From DAIQNV01 sp036788215 (GTDB lineage: Bacteria; Planctomycetota; Phycisphaerae; Phycisphaerales; UBA1924): 39,006 nucleotides of DNA. The notes under the pieces are model-generated. The model made no database searches. It worked only from the letters and a program-made list of their open reading frames with translations, and was not told where the DNA came from. The stretch lies in the NCBI GenBank assembly GCA_036788215.1, contig DAIQNV010000030.1:1-39006 (forward strand). The letters run 5' to 3'. The position numbers and the translations under genes were made by a program. This document shows, piece by piece, positions 6,498 through 13,048 of this stretch (position 1 is its first letter; each line of letters starts with the position of its first letter).

Positions 6498-9296
6498 ATG
6501 CAGAACCGTAGTCGAGCGATCGCGCTGCTGACCGTTGCCGGTCTGGCGGCGGCGGCCCAGGCGCAGGGCCAGGTCATTATCACCGAGTTCTACGCGGCGA
6601 CGAACCAGGCGCCGGGCGAGAACGAGCGGGTGCAGGAGTTCGTGGAGCTGACGAACATCGGGGACGAGCCGGTTGATATCTCCGGCTGGTACCTCACGGA
6701 CGATGGCACGACGGACACGATCGATCCGGGGACGATCCTGATGCCCGGGCAGTCGTTCGTCATGTACGGCACGCAGAACGCGACGCCGAACCCGATCAGC
6801 GTGACGGGTGACCGCGTGACTCCGGAGGTGTTCGCGGCGCAGTGGGCGAACGCCGGCGTGGTTTTCTCGGGCTTTCTGACGCCCTTCGAGTCGCTGAGCA
6901 ACTCGCCCAACCTGGTCTCCAACGAGATCCTGACGATCTTCGACGCGGACAACAACGTGGTCGACATCGTGAACTACGACGACGTGCTCCCCTGGCCGAC
7001 GGATGTTCCGGACGGGTCTTCGATGGTGCTGCTGCCCGAGTTCATCGACCCGGCGAACCTCGCGCTGCTCGGCCTGTCCTCCGCGGCGGAGGCGAATGAC
7101 AACGGGTTCGCGTGGCGTCGGGCCGACCTGATCGTTAACGGCGTCCGCAAGACGGACGGCACCGTCAACACCCGCGAGGTGTACTACGACACCGCGGCGC
7201 TGGCGGCGACGGGCGAGATCGTGGTCGTCCCCGGGACGGACCCGAACGCGAAGCTCATCACGCCGACAAACAATGTCGCGTCGCCCGGGTTCTTCGACTT
7301 TGTCGCGGACTTCAACGACTGCAACAACAACGGGATCGACGACGATATCGAGATCTTCCTCGGCGCTCTTCTCGACCTCGATCAGAACGGCATCCCGGAC
7401 TCTTGCGAGGGCAACGACTGCAACGGGAACGGTATCAACGACACCTTCGAGATCTTCCAGGACCCGGCGAACGTCGACCGCGACTTCGATGGCGTCCCGG
7501 ACTCCTGCCAGATCACCGCGGCGGGGGGCGTGAACGGTGTCGGCGGTCCCCTGGACCTGAACGGCAACGGGATCATGGACGCGACCGAGGTCGGGAACAT
7601 CATCATCTCGGAGATCATGTTCGACCCGGCGGGGCCCGAGAACGAGGGCGAGTGGATCGAGATCTACAACGCCGGCTCGACGCCCGTTGACCTGACGGGG
7701 TGGGGCATCCTGAAGACCGACCCGGGGACGGGCCCGTTCGGGCTGGAGATGTTCACGGACCCGATTTCGTCCGACGAGGCGGTCGTGCTGCAGCCGGGCG
7801 GGGTGGCGGTGCTGATCAACGACTACAACACGCCGAACCCTTCGACGCTGGCGGGGGCGGACACGACGGACCCGGTCGCGGAGTTCCGGCTCGGCTGGGG
7901 TCTCGATGAGAGCGTTCCGGTGATCGCGGTCGGGAACTGGGGGTTCCTGGCGAACAACGCGTCGTTCCCGGGCAACGAGGTTCCGACGCTGTACGCCCCG
8001 GCGAACCCGGCGGCGAACCAGCCGAACGGCGTGACGCCCCCGTTCGTGATCGTCGATTCGGTGGACTACGACGCGGACCTCACCCCGTTCCCCCTCGACC
8101 GTGGTCTTGAGTGGCCCGGCAACAACGGGAACTGGAGCTACGAGCTCCGGGCGGACTCGCTGAACAACGTCGCGAACAACCGGGGCAGCAACTGGCGGGG
8201 CGCGATCGCTGGTCTCAACGGGGCCTTCCGCACCAACGGGCTGAGCATCATTCACACGTCGATCCGCACGACGGGCTCGCCGGGCTTCGTGCAGACCGGC
8301 ACCGAGGCGCAGGACGGCTCGGGCGAGGTGATCATCACCGAGATCTACAACGCCCCCAACTCGGCCAGCATCGACACGGGCTATGTCGACATCAACAACG
8401 GCCCGGTGTTCGCCCAGCCTCAGAACGAGTGGGTTGAGATCTACAACACCACGAGCGCCGCGATCGACCTGTCGGGGTGGTACCTCGAGGACGAGGACGG
8501 CTCGACCGAGCGGTTCCCCGCGGGCACGACGCTCCAGCCCGGCGAGGCGGCGGTGATCTTCGGCATGGACCGGACGGTGACGGTGGACGGGGTCGCCCAG
8601 CCCTTCGAGTACCCCTCGCGCCAGGCGGCCCAGCAGGCCTTCTTCGACGCGTGGGGCTGCGGCTACCAGGTGATCGCGGTCCGCGGCTGGGGTTTCGACC
8701 GTGACTTCTTCGGATTCGATTCCAACAGCCTCGGCCAGCTGAGCAACTCGCCCCACCGGGCCAACGAGATCCTGCAGCTCCGCAAGGCGGACGGCTCGCT
8801 CGTTGACCTCCTGAACTGGGAGGACTTCGGCGGGGCCGGCGACAGCAACCTCTGGCCGAACGACGCGACCGGCCTGCCGACCGCGCCGAACTTCTCGATC
8901 TTCCTGGGCGGTTCGTCCCTGAACGCCATCGACAACAACAACGGGCGGAACTGGTTCCCGACCATCGTCAACAGCGGCGTTCCCGCGGAGGCGCGGTTCA
9001 ACACGCCGACCGACTTCTTCACGGTCGACACCTCGGTCGTGACCACGCTTATGGAGAGCTCGGCGGGCATCGTCCCGGGCGGCACCCCCATTGACCTCGG
9101 CAACTGCCCCGACTTCCCCTGCAGCCCCGCCGACCTCGCGGCACCCTTCGGGAGCCTGACCTTCGCGGACATCTCCGCGTTCCTCACGGCCTTCTCGACC
9201 CAGGACCCGGCGGCGGACCTTGCGGCACCGGCCGGGGCCTTCACCTTCGCCGACATCAGCGCCTTCCTCGGCGCGTTCAGCGATGGTTGCCCCTGA
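6498..9296 (+). CDS. Secreted lamin-tail-domain protein with duplicated dockerin-like C-terminal tail
   Basis: 932 aa, ATG with GGAG 9 nt upstream. Residues 1-22 are a signal peptide (cleavage near AQAQG). Three lamin-tail-like domains start near residues 25, 365 and 607; each begins with a VIITE/IIISE strand and has a WIEIYN/WVEIYN or FVELTN strand followed by a GW motif. Between the first and second (about 272-337) are two Asp/Asn-rich repeats of the DCNxNGIxD...DxxGxPDSC type, likely calcium-binding. The last about 65 residues (868-932) hold two copies of ADLAAPxGxxTFADISAFLxAF after a Cys-rich start, ending in DGCP. This is the dockerin-like tail found in many Phycisphaerae exported proteins and possibly a sorting or anchoring signal. 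Lamin-tail domains in bacteria are often on surface proteins or with nucleases; no nuclease motif is visible here. Confidence 0.88.
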   Translation: MQNRSRAIALLTVAGLAAAAQAQGQVIITEFYAATNQAPGENERVQEFVELTNIGDEPVDISGWYLTDDGTTDTIDPGTILMPGQSFVMYGTQNATPNPISVTGDRVTPEVFAAQWANAGVVFSGFLTPFESLSNSPNLVSNEILTIFDADNNVVDIVNYDDVLPWPTDVPDGSSMVLLPEFIDPANLALLGLSSAAEANDNGFAWRRADLIVNGVRKTDGTVNTREVYYDTAALAATGEIVVVPGTDPNAKLITPTNNVASPGFFDFVADFNDCNNNGIDDDIEIFLGALLDLDQNGIPDSCEGNDCNGNGINDTFEIFQDPANVDRDFDGVPDSCQITAAGGVNGVGGPLDLNGNGIMDATEVGNIIISEIMFDPAGPENEGEWIEIYNAGSTPVDLTGWGILKTDPGTGPFGLEMFTDPISSDEAVVLQPGGVAVLINDYNTPNPSTLAGADTTDPVAEFRLGWGLDESVPVIAVGNWGFLANNASFPGNEVPTLYAPANPAANQPNGVTPPFVIVDSVDYDADLTPFPLDRGLEWPGNNGNWSYELRADSLNNVANNRGSNWRGAIAGLNGAFRTNGLSIIHTSIRTTGSPGFVQTGTEAQDGSGEVIITEIYNAPNSASIDTGYVDINNGPVFAQPQNEWVEIYNTTSAAIDLSGWYLEDEDGSTERFPAGTTLQPGEAAVIFGMDRTVTVDGVAQPFEYPSRQAAQQAFFDAWGCGYQVIAVRGWGFDRDFFGFDSNSLGQLSNSPHRANEILQLRKADGSLVDLLNWEDFGGAGDSNLWPNDATGLPTAPNFSIFLGGSSLNAIDNNNGRNWFPTIVNSGVPAEARFNTPTDFFTVDTSVVTTLMESSAGIVPGGTPIDLGNCPDFPCSPADLAAPFGSLTFADISAFLTAFSTQDPAADLAAPAGAFTFADISAFLGAFSDGCP

Positions 9297-9325
9297 GCCT
9301 TTGGGCTGAATCCTGAAGCCTGACC

Positions 9326-9360
9326 AGGGCCCCGTCGGCATCACCGGCGGGGCCCTTTCT
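9326..9360 (+). terminator. Intrinsic terminator after the lamin-tail gene
   Basis: Bases 9326-9338 and 9344-9356 form a 13-bp GC-rich stem with one T-G wobble and a 5-nt loop, followed by tttct then cgtttt. It lies 29 nt after the stop codon of the lamin-tail gene. Confidence 0.8.
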
Positions 9361-9381
9361 CGTTTTGGGAGTAGTGCCGAA

Positions 9382-9413
9382 AACGACCACCGCCGCGGGG
9401 GGACCCGCGGCGG
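9382..9413 (-). terminator. Intrinsic terminator of tRNA-Val
   Basis: 9390-9399 and 9404-9413 form a perfect 10-bp stem (CCGCCGCGGG / CCCGCGGCGG) with a ggga loop. Read on the minus strand it starts just after the tRNA 3' end and is followed by tggtcgtttt. Confidence 0.65.
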
Positions 9414-9419
9414 CGTCAA

Positions 9420-9493
9420 TAGGCGTAACAGGACTCGAACCTGTGACCTCTGCTATGTGACAGCAGCGCTCTAGCCAACTGAGCTATACGCCC
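9420..9493 (-). tRNA. tRNA-Val (anticodon CAC)
   Basis: 74-nt cloverleaf on the minus strand: acceptor GGGCGTA/TACGCCT, D-arm GCTC...GAGC, anticodon stem CTGCT/AGCAG around the 7-nt loop GTCACAT (anticodon CAC after T33), T-arm ACAGG-TTCGAAC-CCTGT, discriminator A. No CCA is encoded. Two oddities: the first acceptor pair is G-U, and position 32 is G rather than a pyrimidine. Reading the anticodon as GTC (Asp) would break the 5-bp anticodon stem, so Val is preferred. Confidence 0.85.
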
Positions 9494-9530
9494 GACTCTG
9501 TCGGTCCGGGGCCCTGCGGCCCCAGTCCCA

Positions 9531-9561
9531 ACTATACCCACGATCCTGCATCGTCGGCCAA
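9531..9561 (-). promoter_or_regulatory. Candidate promoter of tRNA-Val
   Basis: On the minus strand TTGGCC (complement of 9556-9561) and TATAGT (complement of 9531-9536) are 19 bp apart and lie about 40 bp upstream of the mature tRNA 5' end. The -10 match is good; the -35 match is weak and the spacer is long. Confidence 0.4.
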
Positions 9562-9572
9562 TGTCGGCGCCT

Positions 9573-10234
9573 CTAGAACCGCGATCGGAGGTAGATCCGC
9601 CAGGGGACCATCCGGAGCGCCCAGCCTAGGGGTGTCCACCAGCGGGGGACGGAGCGGAAGTTCGCCCGGCGGGCCGGCGTCGCGACCTCGCCCGGGCGGG
9701 GGAGGGCGCGGACCATGGCGCGGGCGAGGCGGGCCGGGTCGGCGGGCGGGGGGAAGAGTGTGCGGCCGAAGGTTTGCTGGGTCCGGAGATAGCCCATGCG
9801 GCAGCAGTGGACCGAGACGCCCCGGGGGGCGCTCGCGTGGGCGAGGCTCTCGAGCCAGCTCTCGAGGGCCCGCTTCGCGGCGGCGTAGGCGGCGTTGGCG
9901 CTGCGCCCTCGGATGGCGGCGACGGAGCTGCAGGCGAGGACGAAGCCCTGGCCCCGGTCCAGCATCGCGGGGAGGCACTCGGCGGTGATGGCCTGGACGC
10001 TGAAGAGGTTGATGGCCCAGATGGCTTCGGCGGCTTCCGGCGGAGCGGTGGGGGAGTCGTCGTCGCGGGCGTAACCGGCGGCGAAGACGAGGCCTTCGAT
10101 CTGGGCGCGGACCGTGGGATCGAGCGAGCGGAGGATGTGGGCGACGGTGGGTGAGGCGAGGTCGATGGGCAGGGCGAGGGTGTCGACCGCGTGGAGGTTG
10201 TGCAGGTCGGCGGCGAGGGCGTCGAGGTCGCGCT
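9573..10234 (-). CDS. SDR-family oxidoreductase, DprE2-like (N-terminus lost in assembly gap)
   Basis: 219 residues are visible before the frame runs into the N gap. The sequence from the gap edge reads RDLDALAADLHNLHAV..., then a VFAAG strand, the ITAECLPAML helix, the catalytic Ser in LACSSVAAIRG, and YAAAK (Tyr codon 9885-9887, Lys codon 9873-9875) as the YxxxK pair of classical short-chain dehydrogenases. The GxxxGxG nucleotide motif and start codon are hidden by the gap; the family is about 250 aa, so some 30-40 residues are missing. The RDxxxLxxLxxDL element and the neighbouring DprE1-like oxidase point to decaprenylphosphoryl-2-keto-erythropentose reductase (DprE2)-type function, NAD(P)H reduction of a lipid-linked 2-keto sugar. 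This is inferred from context; the true substrate is unknown. Confidence 0.8.
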
Positions 10235-10334
10235 NNNNNNNNNNNNNNNNNNNNNNNNNNNNNNNNNNNNNNNNNNNNNNNNNNNNNNNNNNNNNNNNNN
10301 NNNNNNNNNNNNNNNNNNNNNNNNNNNNNNNNNN
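10235..10334. other. Assembly gap (100 N)
   Basis: Exactly 100 N, the conventional placeholder for a gap of unknown size. It separates the 5' end of the SDR gene from the 3' end of the DprE1-like gene, whose stop codon begins only 2 nt beyond it. Whether the two genes are truly adjacent cannot be shown from this sequence. Confidence 0.99.
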
Positions 10335-10335
10335 G

Positions 10336-11817
10336 TCACAGCGCGAGCCTTTCGGAGAGCTCGGACTGGTAGAGGCGCTCGGGGTCGTGGGCGAGGAGGC
10401 GTTCGCGGAAGTCGGCGAGGGCTTCGGGCATGGCTTCCTCGACGACGGCGCGGGGGAGTCGGGAGTCCTTGATGAGGTTGGGGCGTCCCTTGGCGTCGAG
10501 CATGATGCGGTCGAGGTCGGCGAGGAAGGCGCGGGAGGCTGCGGTGCGGGGGCAGTTGATGGCGATGACGGCGCCCCGTCCGGTGAAGCGGAGGAGGGCG
10601 GGGGCGTTGTCCTGGCGGTCGAACCACTTGCCGGAGGCGAGCGTGATGGGGACGGCGTGGCGTTTGGCGGCGCAGCGGGCTTCGCGTTCGAAGTCGGCGG
10701 CGGCTTCTGCCGGGATCAGGCACTGGTGCTCGTGGAAGCCGCGGGCGCCATAAAGGTGGAAGTAGGCTTCCTTGACGCCATGGATGGGGAAGAGGGCGGC
10801 GAAGAGGTCGGGCTCGGTGGCGGCTTCGCCGACGGGGGTCTTGAATCGGAAGGCGGCGTTCATCGCGCGGGTGGTCAGGGCGTTGAGCAGCGGAAGGCGC
10901 TGGGGGGCGCGGGTGTCGGGGGAGAGGGCCTTGTGGTCGCGGCGGACGGGTTGCAACGCGGGGGGGGCGTCGAAGGTGCCGAGCTGGACGAAGCCCGGGC
11001 CGAGGGTGTCGTGTCCCTTGGTCGCGTCGTGCCAGCTGAAGACGAGGTCGGCCTTGGCGGCGTGGGATTGCATGACCTCGCCCGCTTCGGCGAGGCCGGA
11101 GACGGGGACGAAGGTGGCCCGGAGCGCGTTCTTCGGGGCCGGCTTGGCGCGGAGGGTGACTTCGGTGATCTGCCCGGTGAGGCCGAAGCCCCCGCAGGTG
11201 AGGTCGAAGAGATCCGGGTTCTCGTCGCGGCTCAGACGCTGTTCACCATGGCGGGGGTGGAAGAGCCTGAGCGACTCGACCTGCTCGACGAAGGTGCCGT
11301 CCCTGGCCTGGTTCTTACCATGGACATCGGTCGCGACGCAGCCCCCGACGGTGATGGCGGGGGAGCCGGGCTGGGTGGGCAGGTAGAGGCCCCGGCGTTC
11401 GAGGACGCGGAAGAGTTTGCCCAGGGTGATGCCGGGCTCGACGGTGATGAGGTGGTCATCGATCGCGAGGACACGGTCAAAGGAGCGGTGGTCGATGGTG
11501 GTCGTGCCCGGTGCGAAGCTGGCGGCGGCATAGGAGAGGCCGGCGCCGCGGGCGATGCGGGGGCGGTCGAGGTCGGCGAGGAGGTGGCGGTAGCGGTCGG
11601 GGCGGCGCTCGATGGTTTCGAGGCTGACGCCGCCGTCGAAGGAGACGAGGCGGCGGGTGCGTTCGGGGACGGCGGGATGGGTGGGCGGGGTGGGCAGGTC
11701 GGGCTCCGGGCAAGAGCGGGGAGAGACGGGCGGGACGCCTATTCCGCCGAGTTTCGGACGATGGCAAAGGGGCGTTGTTCGTTCGTGGCCTAGCTCGCCT
11801 TCGGCTCGCGAGACCAC
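10336..11817 (-). CDS. FAD-dependent oxidase, DprE1-like (decaprenylphosphoryl-ribose 2'-oxidase family)
   Basis: Up to 493 aa. Homology begins near residue 52 (RTRRLVSFDGG). The FAD-binding (PCMH-type) part shows RGAGLSYA, TVEPGITLGKL, GGCVATDVHGKN (His166) and GGFGLTGQI; the C-terminal part ends IKDSRLP (Lys450), then DPERLYQSELSERLAL. These match mycobacterial DprE1 closely (VHGKN versus IHGKN, KDSR with the active-site Lys, DPLRVFxSDxARRLEL). DprE1 oxidises C2 of polyprenyl-phosphoryl ribose, and DprE2 reduces it to the arabinose epimer. The position of the benzothiazinone-reactive Cys387 appears to be Ala here by hand alignment. The start is uncertain: an in-frame stop at 11832-11830 leaves GTG 11817 as the only usual start, and it has a poor ribosome site and lies in an intergenic repeat. 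Confidence 0.85.
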   Translation of the reverse strand: MVSRAEGELGHERTTPLCHRPKLGGIGVPPVSPRSCPEPDLPTPPTHPAVPERTRRLVSFDGGVSLETIERRPDRYRHLLADLDRPRIARGAGLSYAAASFAPGTTTIDHRSFDRVLAIDDHLITVEPGITLGKLFRVLERRGLYLPTQPGSPAITVGGCVATDVHGKNQARDGTFVEQVESLRLFHPRHGEQRLSRDENPDLFDLTCGGFGLTGQITEVTLRAKPAPKNALRATFVPVSGLAEAGEVMQSHAAKADLVFSWHDATKGHDTLGPGFVQLGTFDAPPALQPVRRDHKALSPDTRAPQRLPLLNALTTRAMNAAFRFKTPVGEAATEPDLFAALFPIHGVKEAYFHLYGARGFHEHQCLIPAEAAADFEREARCAAKRHAVPITLASGKWFDRQDNAPALLRFTGRGAVIAINCPRTAASRAFLADLDRIMLDAKGRPNLIKDSRLPRAVVEEAMPEALADFRERLLAHDPERLYQSELSERLAL

Positions 11818-11866
11818 GGCACCCGGGCTTCACTTTTGTCCAGCCCGCTCGCTGACGCTCGGGGCT
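11791..11866. repeat. Candidate interspersed intergenic repeat
   Basis: The segment holds the direct-repeat-like elements GCGAGCC/GGCGAGC and CGAGCG/GCGAGC, an inverted repeat CGGGCT (11824-11829) / AGCCCG (11842-11847), and the string GAGCGTCAGCGAGC on the minus strand. Strings of this sort recur between genes in Planctomycetota, as far as I recall. It overlaps the proposed start of the DprE1-like gene and the spacer after the glycosyltransferase. Copy number in this genome is unknown. Confidence 0.35.
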
Positions 11867-11887
11867 CCATGGGGACGGGCGGATTGA

Positions 11888-13036
11888 TCAGTCGCGGTCG
11901 GCGGTGGTTGGTTCGGTCGCGCGGGGGCGAACGGCGATGGTGGGGGGCTCGGGTTCGTCGCGCGGGTCGTCGATGGCGTCGCCTTCTACGGGGCGGCGGG
12001 GGTGGAGGCGGACCGCGGGGTCGACCTCGAGGTCGGAGGGAAGGTGCGTGAAGCGGCGGACGGGGACCGCGTTGGGCCGGCCCAGGGTGTTCTTGTAGGT
12101 GCGGGCGACGTAGACCGCGGTGAAGCTGACCGCGAAGCCCAGGTAGAGCCCGATGAGGGCGACGAGGACGGGCGTGACCCAGAGGGCGCCGGTGATGGCG
12201 CCGATGATGCCCAGCGCGGTGACGACGAGGGCCCAGGGGATGAGGGCGTAGAGCGGAAGTCGGAGGAAGAGGGTCGTGGAGCTGAGGATGCCCGCGATGG
12301 CGAAGGTGGTCATCCCGATGAGGTTGTAGTGCGTCTCTCCGGCGATGCGGGGCTCGCGTGTGTAGGCGATGCCGGTGCGGGCGAAGCCCAGGCGGGCGAT
12401 GGAGGAGCGGATGAAGGGGAAGCTGGTGTGGTCTCGGATGATGGCGTCGCGGACCTCGCCGGTGAAGAGGCTGAACTCGGCCATGTCGAGGATGATGTCC
12501 TCGTCGGCGATGAGGCGGGTGAGGCGGTAGAAGAGCTTGCGGGTGTTCTTGAGCCAGGTGGCTTCGGGGCGGTCGGCGCGCTCGCCATAGACGACGTCGA
12601 AGCCTCTTTCGTGCTCGGCGAGGAAGCGGGGGAGCATCTCCGGCGGGTCTTCGCAATCGACATCGATGATGCAGTAGAGGTCGCTCTTGATGGTGCGGAG
12701 CCCGCCTTCGACGGATCGCTGGTAGCCCACATTGGCGGCGAGGGTGATGATGCCGACATCGTCGATGCCGGCGGCGCGGCGCTCGGCGCGCAGGCGGCGG
12801 ACGGCTTCGAGGGTGCCGTCCTTGGACGCGTTGTTCAGGAAGACGAGGCGGGGGCGGTAGCGGTCGCGGAGCGACTCGAGCACCGGGGCGATCCGGGCGT
12901 AGAAGAGGGGGACGGTCGCCTCCTCGTTGTGGACGGGGCAGAGGACGGTGAGCACCGGGCGGCGGATGGGCTTGGGCTCGACCGCACCTCCCGCGGCCCG
13001 GGTCTCCATCGCGGCGGTGTCGTGGGCGTGGGTCAT
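11888..13036 (-). CDS. Membrane glycosyltransferase family 2, GtrB/DPM1-like
   Basis: 382 aa. An N-terminal GT-A domain has VLCPVHNEE, FLNNASKDGTLE and the metal/nucleotide site IDVDCEDPPE (residues about 30-235), followed by a hydrophobic stretch of two to three membrane helices (about 240-315, LRLPLYALIPWALVV onward) and a charged cytoplasmic tail. This layout is that of enzymes that move a sugar from a nucleotide donor to polyprenyl phosphate at the inner membrane (GtrB, ArnC, dolichol-phosphate mannose synthase). The gene starts 12 nt after the stop of the polytopic membrane protein gene and precedes the DprE1-like gene in the same direction, so it likely shares their operon and makes the lipid-linked sugar they use. 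The donor sugar cannot be read. An internal Met10 is an alternative start; ribosome sites are weak for both. Confidence 0.88.
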   Translation of the reverse strand: MTHAHDTAAMETRAAGGAVEPKPIRRPVLTVLCPVHNEEATVPLFYARIAPVLESLRDRYRPRLVFLNNASKDGTLEAVRRLRAERRAAGIDDVGIITLAANVGYQRSVEGGLRTIKSDLYCIIDVDCEDPPEMLPRFLAEHERGFDVVYGERADRPEATWLKNTRKLFYRLTRLIADEDIILDMAEFSLFTGEVRDAIIRDHTSFPFIRSSIARLGFARTGIAYTREPRIAGETHYNLIGMTTFAIAGILSSTTLFLRLPLYALIPWALVVTALGIIGAITGALWVTPVLVALIGLYLGFAVSFTAVYVARTYKNTLGRPNAVPVRRFTHLPSDLEVDPAVRLHPRRPVEGDAIDDPRDEPEPPTIAVRPRATEPTTADRD

Positions 13037-13048
13037 CGCGATCGGGGC

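Noticed and set aside
6405..9419. 1004-aa open frame on the minus strand
   Set aside because: Antisense to the lamin-tail gene and Arg/Val-rich with no recognisable domain, while the plus strand has a signal peptide, ribosome site and repeats.
9420..9493. Reading the tRNA as tRNA-Asp (GTC)
   Set aside because: The perfect CTGCT/AGCAG stem fixes the 7-nt loop so that the anticodon is CAC (Val).
9626..10723. Open frames running through the N gap
   Set aside because: They translate unknown bases and are out of frame with the SDR and DprE1-like genes.
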